Source: Bacillota bacterium
GTDB lineage: Bacteria > Bacillota > UBA4882 > UBA8346
NCBI GenBank assembly: GCA_023435225.1
Contig: JAEYRX010000040.1
Span: forward strand, 1 to 64,000
DNA length: 64,000 nt
Direction: 5' to 3'
A program made the position numbers and the translations under genes. The notes beneath the pieces were generated by a model, which was not told the origin of the DNA, did not search any database, and saw only the letters and a list, made by a program, of their open reading frames with translations. This document shows positions 8,972 through 18,491 of the stretch, one piece after another (position 1 is the stretch's first letter; every line of letters begins with the position of its first letter).

Positions 8972-11518
8972 ATGGATTATAAAATAGAATGCAAACCCCC
9001 TAAAAGCTCAAGATATACTATTGGTTATCTTGATGAAAATAGCAATGATGAGTACCATGGTTATATTACCGAAGGGCTTTTTGAAGCAGCCCGGAAATAC
9101 GGGTTTAATGCTATCCGTTTCGGCCATTTTGCCTCAAATGTTACTTATAAACATGAATTTCAAATTAATATGGTCTTGGAATTTATTGAACAATTCGAAC
9201 TGGATGGATTAATCTTTTTGGGTTGGGCCCGGGCCGTTTCATTAAATAATGAAAGTTTTAAGAAAAGGTTTCGTCATATTCCGCTTTTAAGTTTGGGTGC
9301 GGGTTTTGAACAAATACCTCATGTTTATTCCGCCGGAGATCAATATATCCACGAAATTTTGTTACACTTGATCAAGGCACATCACTATCGGAAAATTGCT
9401 TTTATCGCTCCATTCTGGCCCGATAACCGTAGTAATATTTATATAAATACAATGGAAGAGTATGGCTATTATCAGCCGGAATTATATATAAGCGAACGGG
9501 AATTAGCCAATTTAGAAGTACCGCAACGGGGAAAAAAAGCGGTCTCAATTTTATTGGATGAACGGAAGCTTCAATTGGATGCTATTGTTTCACTTTTCAA
9601 TGCGGAAACTGAAGGGATAATTCTAGAATTACAGGCTAGGGGTTTTAACGTTCCCAAAGATATTGCGGTAACAAGCTATGAAGACGGCGCTTTAGGCAAG
9701 TTTAATTCTCCTTCGTTTACTACAGTATACTATCCATGGAAAGAACTGGGATATTATGCCGGTGAAAAAATGGCTCACCTATTAACCAAAGGGGTAATTC
9801 CATTTTCAACGGTAGTACCGGGTCGGATCATTATCCGTGATTCGTGTGGTTGTAAGGCCGACTCCTTTTATCTGGCCGATACATCCCCAAACGATCCGGT
9901 TAAAAAAGCTGTAGCTGCAGTTAACGGGATAGATTGGGAAGAAATTTATCGGCAATTAACAATGGAGATAAATGGAGAGGCCTTAGCAATCGATGATTTA
10001 TTAACTTCATTTCGTTCCGATTTTGAAAAACGGTCTGAAATATGTTTTTTAAAGTCGTTAGAGGCTCGGTTACGTCTTAAATTTGATTATCAAACTTTAG
10101 CCGAAATGAAAGACTTAATATTAATAATGCGCCGGGTTATTTTTCCCTATATTCAAGACGATGAAGAATCTTTATTATTAGTTGAGGATTTATTTCAACA
10201 AGCCCAAGTGCTACTTCGCGAGAAATTATTCAGTTTTTGGGGTCAAAAGGAGTTAACTGCTAAAAAAATCAATCTGGTTTTACAAAAAATTGGACATGCA
10301 ATAATAAGCAATTATCAGGAAATCTCACTGTTAAATGTCTTGGAAGATAGTTTACCTCAATTAGATATTCCCAGTGGTTATGTTTTTATTTTTAAAAATG
10401 AAAACAGGGATGAAAGCAACTTTAATAAATGTTTTCTGGCATTTCAGTATAATAATGGGCAAAGAATCAATCCAATTGCAAAACCGATGTCCGCTAAGAA
10501 GTTGTTAATAAGAACCCTTTTCCCACAGGCTCAGCCATCGGCCTTAATGGCAAATATGCTCCATGTTGCTGATGAGTTTATTGGTTTTGTTCTTTTTGAG
10601 CCGGGGCCTACTGATGAGAGAGTATATCAAACATTGAGCATTCATATTAGTACTGCGTTACAGGGAACCATCTTGATTGATAAATTAGATAATTCTTATC
10701 AAAAGCTGGTGGAACAGGCTCATCACCAAGGAAAAGCCGACACTGCCACCAGTACCCTTCATAACATTGGTAATGTATTAAACAATATCAATACTTCAAC
10801 CCATTTAATTAGTGAATTATCCGGAGCTTCATGTATTAATGATTACATAAACGTGAGCCGGTTATTCGAGGAAAATTTAACTGGAATTGATGATTTTATT
10901 ATTAATAATCGCCAAGGACAAAAGGGGTTGGAATTTTATCTAAGATTATGCGACCCCTTAGCGGAACTGCGTAATAAATTATCCATGCATATTGACCGGA
11001 TAGACGAGCGGATAAAGTTTATCGAAGATATTATTATCGCCTATCAAAACTATACCGGCACTAAATCTTTACTGGAAGAAGTTGAGTTAACAAGTATTTT
11101 GGAGGATGCCTTAAAAATTCATCAAGCCTTATTTGAAAAACACCACGTCATCATAGTTAAATATTATCTATCTTCCCCGAAAGCATTTGTTCATCGGACC
11201 AAGCTTTTTCATGTATTAGTGAATCTAATTAAAAACGCCGTCGAGGCTTTATTGGAAATATCCGAGACCAACCGTAAACTAACTATAAATATATACGAGA
11301 ATGGTAACAGCAAATTCATTCACATTACGGATACCGGTTGTGGTATCTCACCCGATAAATTAAAAGCTGTTTTCACTTATGGTTATTCTACAAAAATTAA
11401 TGGTCATGGTTTTGGCTTACATAGTTGCGCCAACTATATGAGTGAAATGAAAGCAAATATATGGGCGGAAAGTGAAGGCTCTGGAAAAGGCGCTACTTTT
11501 GTATTGAAATTTAACTGA
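8972..11518 (+). CDS. Soluble histidine kinase with LacI/PurR-type sensor domain (second of tandem pair)
   Basis: Paralogue of the preceding gene with the same order of domains and about the same length (848 residues). Sensor fold residues about 10-290 end in IRDSCGC. The kinase end has the acceptor His in TLHNIGNVLNN (near residue 597), N-box NLIKNAVEALL, G1 box DTGCGIS and G2 box GHGFGLHSC. Again neither membrane helix nor DNA-binding motif is present. The RBS AAAGGTGA is 5 bases before the ATG. The pair probably arose by duplication and then diverged mainly in the sensor and central regions, so each may recognise a different ligand. The next gene is a receiver-domain protein, the natural phosphoryl acceptor. 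Confidence 0.85.
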   Translation: MDYKIECKPPKSSRYTIGYLDENSNDEYHGYITEGLFEAARKYGFNAIRFGHFASNVTYKHEFQINMVLEFIEQFELDGLIFLGWARAVSLNNESFKKRFRHIPLLSLGAGFEQIPHVYSAGDQYIHEILLHLIKAHHYRKIAFIAPFWPDNRSNIYINTMEEYGYYQPELYISERELANLEVPQRGKKAVSILLDERKLQLDAIVSLFNAETEGIILELQARGFNVPKDIAVTSYEDGALGKFNSPSFTTVYYPWKELGYYAGEKMAHLLTKGVIPFSTVVPGRIIIRDSCGCKADSFYLADTSPNDPVKKAVAAVNGIDWEEIYRQLTMEINGEALAIDDLLTSFRSDFEKRSEICFLKSLEARLRLKFDYQTLAEMKDLILIMRRVIFPYIQDDEESLLLVEDLFQQAQVLLREKLFSFWGQKELTAKKINLVLQKIGHAIISNYQEISLLNVLEDSLPQLDIPSGYVFIFKNENRDESNFNKCFLAFQYNNGQRINPIAKPMSAKKLLIRTLFPQAQPSALMANMLHVADEFIGFVLFEPGPTDERVYQTLSIHISTALQGTILIDKLDNSYQKLVEQAHHQGKADTATSTLHNIGNVLNNINTSTHLISELSGASCINDYINVSRLFEENLTGIDDFIINNRQGQKGLEFYLRLCDPLAELRNKLSMHIDRIDERIKFIEDIIIAYQNYTGTKSLLEEVELTSILEDALKIHQALFEKHHVIIVKYYLSSPKAFVHRTKLFHVLVNLIKNAVEALLEISETNRKLTINIYENGNSKFIHITDTGCGISPDKLKAVFTYGYSTKINGHGFGLHSCANYMSEMKANIWAESEGSGKGATFVLKFN

Positions 11519-11647
11519 ATTCAAAATTTAGCAGAAACATTTTTAAGATTTTTAATTGTAAAAAACAAGAAATTAACTTATCATTAAATATAACAAGATG
11601 AATTTCTACATAATATTACAATTATAATTATTACTTTAGGAGCACTA

Positions 11648-13540
11648 ATGGAAGAGCGTATTAGTAGAATTCTAATTGTGGATGATAATGTTGATATTCA
11701 TGAAGATATCAAACAGATTTTGAACCCATTAGAATTGAACTCTAATTATTCTGAAATTCAAAAACTGAAAACAGTGTTATTTGGTGAAAAAACTGCTCAA
11801 TCGGAGGCTGGGTATAAACCATCTGCTATTCGCTATCAGATTGATGACGCTTATCAAGGTGATGACGGGGTTGAGAAAGTCCGCCGGGCTATTGAAGAAG
11901 GATATCCATACTCCTTAATTTTTATGGACGTTCGTATGCCTCCGGGTATGGACGGTATTCAAACAATAAAAAAGATTTGGGAAATTCAGCCTTATGTAGA
12001 AGTAGTTATTTGTACTGCTTATTCCGATTATTCTTGGGAAGAAATACTAGCGGAGTTTCAGCAGACTGATCACCTGTTGTTTATTAAAAAACCTTTTGAT
12101 AGCGTTTCTTTAAAACAATTAGCTCTGGCATTAACCACCAAATGGCGTTTGGAATACTTAAACCGGAATTATATTGATAACCTGGAGACTGAAGTTAAAA
12201 AAAGAACTCAGGAACTTGCTTATCTTGCTAATTATGATCCATTAACGAAACTGTTAAACCGTCATTCCTTTTATCAAGCTCTTGATAATATAATTAAGCA
12301 ATCTTCCAAGTTTAAACCCAAGCAACCTTTTTATCTTTTATTTATGGATATTGATGGCTTTAAACAGGTAAATGATTTTTTTGGGCATGATATTGGCGAC
12401 TGTTTATTACACGAAATATCCACCCGGGTTAAACGGGTATTAATGGGTAAGGTCGCTATATTACCTGAAGTATGCAATCCCAATGAAAAAGTAGATGCAA
12501 TCTTTAGATTGGGTGGGGATGAATTTACAGCTATTGTTAATGTAAATAATATAAACTCGGTTGAAAAATTAGCTATTGATTTGGTTGAATCTATCAAACA
12601 GAAATATATTATTATGGAACATGAAATAAATATCGCTTGTAGTGTTGGGATCAGTATTTTTCCCGAGGATTCAGAAGATGGGAAACAATTGTTAAAATAT
12701 GCTGATTTGGCTATGTACCGGGCTAAAGAGACCGGAGGAGTTTTTCTTTTTTTCGATAAGATGAGGGATTCCGGATATTTTCAGCAATTAGCCCTGGAAA
12801 CTGATATGAAAAATATTCTTAATAATGACCAAATCAAATTGGAATATCAAGGTTTAATGAACAATAAAGATCAACTTATAGGAATCGAAGCCTTAATCCG
12901 TTGGAATCATCCGCAGTTGGGCTTACTTAAACCCGATGATTTCATCGCAATTGCCGAAAAAAGTAATCTAGTATTAAAAATCGGTGAATTTGTTTTGCGG
13001 ACAGCCTGCCAGCAATTGAAGGAAATACATTATAAGGGGCATAAATTGTTTGTATTGGTCAATTGCACAGTAAAACAGTTTTATGATCCTAACTTTATCA
13101 ACCTGGTAACCTCGGTGTTAAAAGAAACAAACCTTGTACCTAAATATCTGAAATTAGGATTGGAAGAGAATAGTTCTTGGCAAAACTTGGAGAAATCAAT
13201 AAAAATAATATACGAACTGGATCGGATTGGGGTTCAATTAACCGTTGACGGTTTGTGCCGAGGGAATTCCTTGTTTAATTTTTTACAAAAGTTACCTCAA
13301 AATACTCTTGTCCGTATTGACAAAAAGTATGTCAACAATATTGTCAACAGTAATAATGACCAAAAGTTTCTCTCGGTTATGCTCGATTTGATAAAAAGTC
13401 GAAATTTAAATGCTATTATCAGTGGAATAGAAACTGCCGAACAAAAGAAAATACTTTCCGCAAATAATTGTATATTTCAAGGCTTTTATTTTGATAAACC
13501 GCAATCATTTACGGAATTACTAAAAAAAATGAGCTTGTAG
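11648..13540 (+). CDS. Response regulator with receiver, GGDEF and degenerate EAL domains
   Basis: Residues 1-160 are a receiver domain with DD near residue 12, phosphorylation Asp94 in FMDVRMPPGMDG, and Lys in IKKPF; about 50 extra residues lie between the first strand and the Asp94 strand. A coiled coil joins it to a GGDEF domain with an intact active-site motif at 289-293, so diguanylate cyclase activity is expected. The EAL domain keeps EAL (414-416) but loses other catalytic residues: the usual ExTE region reads LGLEEN, DDFG reads VDGL and AEGVE reads SGIE. It may bind c-di-GMP without cleaving it. TAGGAG precedes the ATG. It is most simply read as the output for the two kinases upstream. 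Confidence 0.88.
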   Translation: MEERISRILIVDDNVDIHEDIKQILNPLELNSNYSEIQKLKTVLFGEKTAQSEAGYKPSAIRYQIDDAYQGDDGVEKVRRAIEEGYPYSLIFMDVRMPPGMDGIQTIKKIWEIQPYVEVVICTAYSDYSWEEILAEFQQTDHLLFIKKPFDSVSLKQLALALTTKWRLEYLNRNYIDNLETEVKKRTQELAYLANYDPLTKLLNRHSFYQALDNIIKQSSKFKPKQPFYLLFMDIDGFKQVNDFFGHDIGDCLLHEISTRVKRVLMGKVAILPEVCNPNEKVDAIFRLGGDEFTAIVNVNNINSVEKLAIDLVESIKQKYIIMEHEINIACSVGISIFPEDSEDGKQLLKYADLAMYRAKETGGVFLFFDKMRDSGYFQQLALETDMKNILNNDQIKLEYQGLMNNKDQLIGIEALIRWNHPQLGLLKPDDFIAIAEKSNLVLKIGEFVLRTACQQLKEIHYKGHKLFVLVNCTVKQFYDPNFINLVTSVLKETNLVPKYLKLGLEENSSWQNLEKSIKIIYELDRIGVQLTVDGLCRGNSLFNFLQKLPQNTLVRIDKKYVNNIVNSNNDQKFLSVMLDLIKSRNLNAIISGIETAEQKKILSANNCIFQGFYFDKPQSFTELLKKMSL

Positions 13541-13556
13541 AAGGGGGTTTTGTAAA

Positions 13557-13919
13557 GTGAAAGGAATTTCAACAGTCACCTATCAAGGGAAAATAATTTA
13601 TTTTGCGAATTTTATCAATTCAGGAAAAACGAAGGAAGATACCCTGGGATTAATCAATGATATTGAAGTTGAGTTTGCTAAGAAACCTTTAAAATCAATA
13701 CTAGCATTAATTGATGTTTCCAATATTTTTTTTCATTTGGAAACATTGAAAGCTTTTAAAAATCTTCAAAACAAAAGTAATCAATACTGTAAAAAAGTGG
13801 CTATTATTGGATTGAGAGGTTTGATGAAAACTGGATTTAATTCTGTAGCGGGTAAAAATGATTCGGTAAAATCATTTAATTCCGAAATAGAAGCTAAAGA
13901 ATGGTTAATTAGTGATTAA
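13557..13919 (+). CDS. STAS/SpoIIAA-like small protein
   Basis: 120-residue alpha/beta protein with the pattern of SpoIIAA-like (STAS/SEC14-like) domains: an N-terminal YQGKIIYFANF strand, a central SILALIDVSNI strand, a KKVAIIGLRGL strand, and a C-terminal SEIEAKEWLI helix that is typical of this group. It starts 16 bases after the GGDEF/EAL gene with an AGGGGG site, hence the same operon. Such proteins often act as anti-sigma antagonists or lipid/ligand-binding partners; which applies here cannot be told. Confidence 0.65.
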   Translation: MKGISTVTYQGKIIYFANFINSGKTKEDTLGLINDIEVEFAKKPLKSILALIDVSNIFFHLETLKAFKNLQNKSNQYCKKVAIIGLRGLMKTGFNSVAGKNDSVKSFNSEIEAKEWLISD

Positions 13920-13934
13920 TACTATAAAAGCTAA

Positions 13935-13960
13935 TTGAACCCTAATTAATTAGGGTTCAA
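13935..13960. terminator. Bidirectional terminator between the signalling operon and tdk
   Basis: Perfect 26-base palindrome with arms TTGAACCCTAAT/ATTAGGGTTCAA. It overlaps the last codons and stop of tdk on the minus strand; T-rich bases follow on the plus strand and an A/T-rich stretch on the other side. Confidence 0.8.
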
Positions 13961-14528
13961 CTTTTCCTTCTTTCCAATGTTTACGGCAAAGTGAGATATA
14001 ACTTTCATTACCACCAATCTGGACCTGCTCCCCTTCATAAACCGGCTTGCCGTCTAAAAGCCTGGTATTCATTATGGCCTTTTTTCCGCACCAACAGATT
14101 GTCTTTAGTTCTTCAATACTATCAGCCAGAGCAAGTAAGATTTCGCTCCCAGGGAAAAGGTTCCCCTTAAAGTCGCTTCTTAACCCATAAGCAATTACCG
14201 GAATATTGTAATCATCAACGATACTGCATAGTTCCACAGCTTGCGTCTTAGTTAAAAATTGGGCTTCATCAATGATTAAACAGTTGATTTGTTCGTTTTG
14301 CAATATTTTATCTATTAAATCGGTAACACTAGTATCTTGATTAATAACAATAGCCGGGCTTTCCAGTCCGATCCGGGATATTATCTTCTCCGCGCCATAC
14401 CTATTGTCGACGGCTGGTTTTATTAATAAGACGTTTTGCCCGCGTTCTTCGTAATTGTATTTGACCTGCAACAACTGGGTGGTTTTGCCGGCATTCATCG
14501 CCGAGTATCGGAAATAAAGTTTGGCCAT
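13950..14528 (-). CDS. tdk: Thymidine kinase
   Basis: Type II thymidine kinase of the salvage pathway (thymidine + ATP to dTMP). The P-loop SAMNAGKT occurs near residue 9, the DEAQFL Walker-B region near residue 85, and the lasso-domain ends with Cys residues in CWCGKK and LCRKHW that normally hold a structural zinc. The YGLRSDF and GGNESY segments match the thymidine-binding loops. At 192 residues it is normal length and resembles the E. coli type (YFRYSAMNAGKTTQLLQ). RBS AAGGTGAT precedes the ATG. It converges on the signalling operon. Confidence 0.95.
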   Translation of the reverse strand: MAKLYFRYSAMNAGKTTQLLQVKYNYEERGQNVLLIKPAVDNRYGAEKIISRIGLESPAIVINQDTSVTDLIDKILQNEQINCLIIDEAQFLTKTQAVELCSIVDDYNIPVIAYGLRSDFKGNLFPGSEILLALADSIEELKTICWCGKKAIMNTRLLDGKPVYEGEQVQIGGNESYISLCRKHWKEGKVEP

Positions 14529-14563
14529 GATGTATCACCTTGTAATTAAATTTTTTGTATATC

Positions 14564-14680
14564 AGGGAGTTGCATAATTACATTTTTTATTCCCTCGGCC
14601 ACAATATATGGTGTTATACCAAGATGTATCTATCAATATATTGTGAGCTAAAGCTTAAATTTTGAATTATGCAAATCCCT
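14564..14680. repeat. About 117-bp palindromic element, copy 1
   Basis: Left end AGGGAGTTGCATAATTA and right end AATTATGCAAATCCCT are inverted copies; a second inner pair is ACAATATATGG/TCAATATATTGT. Related copies are at 23797-23911 and 33238-33354. The rest of the 14529-15059 interval is AT-rich and shows no gene or clear promoter. Confidence 0.75.
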
Positions 14681-15059
14681 CATATATTTTTCTCTTGGAT
14701 TAGTAATATTAATTTTTTCATCATTGTTTAAAATTTTTTACGAAATGCCAAGAATATCAGGATTTGTAATAATAAATTGTTGGAGAAACAAAAGTAAATA
14801 AATTAATCACAGTAGTACCTAATTTCGATTAATTCCCTCATTCTTCCTGCTAGAATCCACAGGAGATTGTTTTTAAATTTTTACCTTTTTCCCTTTACAA
14901 TTTTATATTTTCGATCCCTCTCCTCCGAAAGTAGGACTCTAATTCCTCCAAATTCATTTATAAAACCAACCTTTCGACAGATGAAACAGATAAAATAATT
15001 AACTATAATAAACTCAAGTGCTGTAAAGAGAATAAATAGTAAATGAAGGAGAGTTTCAA

Positions 15060-15833
15060 ATGAGTCAAATTAATCGGGGCCGAAAATTAACTTTTACTCT
15101 GGTATTAATGGTATTGTTAATACCTGCTTTCAATGTATACGCCATTTTAGAAGAATCTAATAAGTTTGAAAACCAGGATTTAAATCAGGGGATGGAAATG
15201 TTTTCACAGGCCCGGAAAATGTTCTATAATGCTGAAGACGCCATTGCCGAAGTCCGGAAGTTGCTGGAGATGAGCAGAAAAACGATGGAAAAAGCTCCGG
15301 ATGGTTGGGAAAAGTCTTATCAGTTAGCCCAGATCGAGTTTATGCTCGGCGAGATGGCTGAGTATCCCGGCGATAAAAAAGCCGCTGCCGAGCATTTCAC
15401 GGAAAGCAACCGGTTAAGCAGTCAAGCTTTGGAGGAGAACCCCAACTCCAGTGAAGCGACCCGACTTTTATCCGATACTATTATGCGGCTGATGCCTTAT
15501 AAAGGAGGCTTTTATACTATGAGTCAGGGACCGAAAGCTTTGAATATGGTAAAAAAGGCTTTAAGTCTCGATCCTAAAAACTATACCGCCATGAATTCAT
15601 TAGGCGTCTATTATCTAAATGCTCCGGCTATCGGTGGAGGAAGCACGGAAAAAGGGATTCGGATTTTGCAACAAGCTCTGGAAAGTAAGGATGAGTTTGA
15701 TAATTTTATCTCCAATGTATGGTTGGGGAGGGCTTATCAAAAAAAGAAAAACCAAAGTAAAGCGGAAAAATATTTTCAGAAAGCATTGCAGATTTATCCG
15801 AACAGTCCCTGGGTGAAGGGGATGCTGAAGTGA
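15060..15833 (+). CDS. Exported TPR-repeat protein
   Basis: 257 residues with an N-terminal signal peptide (basic MSQINRGRKL, hydrophobic core, cleavage likely after VYA near residue 28). The rest is helical TPR repeats, clearest at ALNMVKKALSLDPKNYTAMNSLGVYYL and ISNVWLGRAYQKKKNQSKAEKYFQKALQIYPNS-type units near the C-terminus. The layout (helical N-part, GGG-containing spacer, TPR end) resembles the TatT family associated with some periplasmic transporters, but no transporter is next to it. GAAGGAGAG precedes the ATG. Confidence 0.75.
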   Translation: MSQINRGRKLTFTLVLMVLLIPAFNVYAILEESNKFENQDLNQGMEMFSQARKMFYNAEDAIAEVRKLLEMSRKTMEKAPDGWEKSYQLAQIEFMLGEMAEYPGDKKAAAEHFTESNRLSSQALEENPNSSEATRLLSDTIMRLMPYKGGFYTMSQGPKALNMVKKALSLDPKNYTAMNSLGVYYLNAPAIGGGSTEKGIRILQQALESKDEFDNFISNVWLGRAYQKKKNQSKAEKYFQKALQIYPNSPWVKGMLK

Positions 15834-15945
15834 AGTCGATAGTAAGTAGTTGATAGTTTACAGTGGATAGTTTTGTATTCACTATTACGTTGTGGACGTT
15901 GAATATTTTAGTAAAACTCACAGTGAATTTAGGCTGTGGGTTTCT
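15834..15945. repeat. Degenerate short-repeat stretch between convergent genes
   Basis: Words of the type GTTGATAGTTTACAGTGGATAGTTTT are followed by related but diverged sequence. It belongs with the other intergenic short-word repeats of the window and has no gene. Confidence 0.45.
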
Positions 15946-16389
15946 TTATTTAGATTTTGTTGTATTAATCTGTTTATCATGAACTATATTTATATTTTCA
16001 ACCTTACCAATAGAAACTTCGTCTTTAGATTTTGAAGAATTTTTTTGTGATTTATTTAAAAGGTTATTATTTTTAGGTATCTCCACCGGATTTTCTTTTC
16101 CTGATTTACCGACTTCCCGTGGTGAATGAGCAATTGTTACACTATTTAAAATCATTTCCCATTGGCAGTTTTTACAAGAATCCTGGTCGCATTTTTTTCG
16201 GATCTCTACTCTAGGCAAAACTACGGTTACCTCATAAGGAGTACCCCGCGGTATTCTACGATCCAGTTCTATTTTAGCGCCAAATAACTCAATACTGACG
16301 CTATCGGTATACATACGCCTTCTGAAAGCGGTCCAGACCTTCCGGATACTTTCCCGCCAAGTTTGCTTTGTAATTATTTTCTCTTCCAT
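15946..16389 (-). CDS. Hypothetical protein with Cys pair and charged tail
   Basis: 147-residue soluble protein of no recognised family. The first half has a basic amphipathic stretch (WTAFRRRMY), beta-type segments and a possible metal site CDQDSCKNC near residue 70. The second half is polar, rich in Lys, Ser and Asn, and looks disordered. AGGTGAT lies 7 bases before the ATG. It runs divergently from the ylxM-ffh operon, with an 87-bp dispersed repeat between them. Confidence 0.55.
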   Translation of the reverse strand: MEEKIITKQTWRESIRKVWTAFRRRMYTDSVSIELFGAKIELDRRIPRGTPYEVTVVLPRVEIRKKCDQDSCKNCQWEMILNSVTIAHSPREVGKSGKENPVEIPKNNNLLNKSQKNSSKSKDEVSIGKVENINIVHDKQINTTKSK

Positions 16390-16411
16390 GATTTTATCAC
16401 CTGATTTACTA

Positions 16412-16498
16412 AGAAAATGCTATCGATGCTTGTCGTTCACCCAGCTTTATTTTCATTCTTTCAGGTGCGCGGCGGAAGCCGGCGTGGACGACTACTCT
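16412..16498. repeat. 87-bp dispersed palindromic repeat, copy A
   Basis: Contains GTCGTTCACCCAGC and, 35 bases on, its near-complement GCCGGCGTGGACGAC, flanked by AGAAAATGCTATCGAT on the left. A second copy with about 10 differences is at 43924-44010. Both sit directly upstream of a promoter or gene start. It is more GC-rich than its surroundings. Confidence 0.8.
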
Positions 16499-16533
16499 AG
16501 TTTATGCCGGTACTCTCCAAAATGTTTTTATTC

Positions 16534-16562
16534 TTGACAATCGCTTGAGAACTGAGTATACT
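16534..16562 (+). promoter_or_regulatory. Near-consensus sigma-A promoter of the ylxM-ffh operon
   Basis: TTGACA (16534-16539), exactly 17 bases, TATACT (16557-16562). It lies about 110 bases before ylxM and is the only strong promoter before the translation/SRP operon. Confidence 0.88.
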
Positions 16563-16670
16563 ATCTCTGTTAAGTAAAAATACTTGACCAATGAAAACAA
16601 GCGAAATCATAATAAAAATATCAGTTTTAAACTTATTGGATTATAATATAATACTTTGGAGGAACATTCG

Positions 16671-17036
16671 GTGGATAAAATGGTTAGGACCGGACTCCTC
16701 TATGATTTTTACGGCGGCTTATTAACTGAAAAGCAACGCCGGGTGATGGAGCTATATTATCTGGAAAACTGGTCTTTGGCGGAAATAGCCGATGACGGTG
16801 AAGTTTCCAAACAAGCAGTTTATGATCTTTTACAACGTACTGAACGGATTATTGAAGATTTTGAGCAAAAGCTGGGGTTGTTAAAGAGGTTTTTAAATCA
16901 ACAAATGGTTCTGGAAGATATTTCAGCTAAATTACAGAGAGTGCTGGCTTCATTGCCGGAAAACAATCCTAATTATAAGGTTTTGGCCGGAATTAATCAA
17001 CAGATTGCAGAGTTATCAGAGGCGGAAATGGATTAA
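16671..17036 (+). CDS. ylxM: YlxM-type SRP-associated HTH protein
   Basis: Small sigma-70-region-4-like helix-turn-helix protein (LTEKQRRVMELYYLENWSLAEIADD then VSKQAVYDLLQR). In Firmicutes it is encoded before ffh and in some species modulates SRP activity. GGAGG lies 8 bases before GTG 16671, giving 121 residues; an upstream TTG at 16656 would overlap the ribosome site. First gene behind a strong promoter and 132 bases before ffh. Confidence 0.9.
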   Translation: MDKMVRTGLLYDFYGGLLTEKQRRVMELYYLENWSLAEIADDGEVSKQAVYDLLQRTERIIEDFEQKLGLLKRFLNQQMVLEDISAKLQRVLASLPENNPNYKVLAGINQQIAELSEAEMD

Positions 17037-17168
17037 AATAAGATTTCCCATCCTTAATGCCGGAAGGGAAAAAATGGATTATGAATATTAGTATATAAAT
17101 TAAGGAAATATGTCGCTATTTTAATGGCGGGAATAATAAGTACGACATAATTAGGAGGTTCAGTTAAA

Positions 17169-18491
17169 GTGGTTTTTGAGAACCTTTCGGGAAAACTTCA
17201 GGAAACGTTAAAGAAATTACGCGGTCAAGGTAAATTGACCGAGAAAAATATCGAAGAATCTTTACGAGAAGTACGTTTGGCCTTATTGGAAGCAGATGTT
17301 AACTTTAAGGTTGTTAAGGAATTTATCGCCAAAATCAAGGAACGCGCCGTTGGCCAGGAGGTCTTATCAAGCTTAACACCCGGTCAACAAGTAGTTAAAA
17401 TTGTTTATGACGAATTGACTCAATTGATGGGCGGCGAAGAATCGCCGTTAAAAATATCCAGCCAGCCTCCAACCATCATTATGCTGGTTGGTTTGCAAGG
17501 CGCCGGAAAAACCAGTACCGCCGGTAAACTTGGCGGTTTACTAAAAAAACAAAACCGGCGGCCCTTATTGGTAGCAGGAGATATTTACCGGCCGGCTGCG
17601 ATCAAACAATTGCAGGTCTTGGGAAAGCAACTTGAGTTGCCTGTTTTTAGCCTGGAAGGGGCTGACCCGGTCAGGATTGCAGTACAAGGAGTGGAATACG
17701 CCCGTTCCCATCAAAATGATATTGTTATTATTGACACTGCCGGTCGTCTTCATATCAACGAAGAAATGATGGCGGAGTTGAAACAGATTCAAACTAAGGT
17801 TGAGCCTGATGAGATTTTGTTAGTAGTTGACGCCATGACCGGTCAAGATGCGGTTAATGTGGCCGCTTCTTTCAAAGAAACATTAGGGTTGACCGGAGTT
17901 ATATTAACGAAGCTGGATAGTGATACCAGAGGTGGAGCGGCTCTTTCCGTCAGGGCGGTTACCAATTGTCCGGTAAAGTATGCCGGTTTGGGTGAAAAAA
18001 TGGAGAATTTGGAGGTCTTTCACCCATCAAGAATGGCGTCCCGGATTTTAGGCATGGGTGATGTGCTGACTTTAATAGAGAAAGCGGAATTAGCAGTTGA
18101 TACCAAAAAAGCTAAAAACCTCTTTGACAAAATGCGAAAGTCAGAGTATAGCCTGGATGACTTCTTGGAACAAATGCATGAGATGAAAAAAATGGGTCCT
18201 TTGGACCAAATATTAGGTATGTTACCCGGTCAGTTCAGTAAACAGTTAAAGGGAGTTCAGGTTGATGAACGGGAAATGGTCAAGGTGGAAGCTATCATTC
18301 AATCCATGACCAAGCATGAACGGGCTAACCCGAATATCATTAACGGCAGTAGACGCCGGCGGATAGCCTTAGGTTCCGGTACAACCGTTCAGGATGTCAA
18401 CCGTTTGCTGCAACAATTTGAACAAAGCCGGAAGATGATGAAGCAGTTTGCCGATATAGGCAAGGGAAAAATGCCGAAACTACCGTTTTAG
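17169..18491 (+). CDS. ffh: Signal recognition particle GTPase
   Basis: SRP54 homologue that binds signal peptides of nascent membrane and secreted proteins and, with FtsY, docks them at SecYEG. N helical bundle (1-90), G domain with P-loop GLQGAGKT near residue 107, DTAGR and TKLD motifs, then a Met-rich M domain (about 300-440) with the RNA-binding SMTKHERANP and SRRRRIALGSG region. 440 residues, standard length. AGGAGG precedes the GTG start. Confidence 0.97.
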   Translation: MVFENLSGKLQETLKKLRGQGKLTEKNIEESLREVRLALLEADVNFKVVKEFIAKIKERAVGQEVLSSLTPGQQVVKIVYDELTQLMGGEESPLKISSQPPTIIMLVGLQGAGKTSTAGKLGGLLKKQNRRPLLVAGDIYRPAAIKQLQVLGKQLELPVFSLEGADPVRIAVQGVEYARSHQNDIVIIDTAGRLHINEEMMAELKQIQTKVEPDEILLVVDAMTGQDAVNVAASFKETLGLTGVILTKLDSDTRGGAALSVRAVTNCPVKYAGLGEKMENLEVFHPSRMASRILGMGDVLTLIEKAELAVDTKKAKNLFDKMRKSEYSLDDFLEQMHEMKKMGPLDQILGMLPGQFSKQLKGVQVDEREMVKVEAIIQSMTKHERANPNIINGSRRRRIALGSGTTVQDVNRLLQQFEQSRKMMKQFADIGKGKMPKLPF

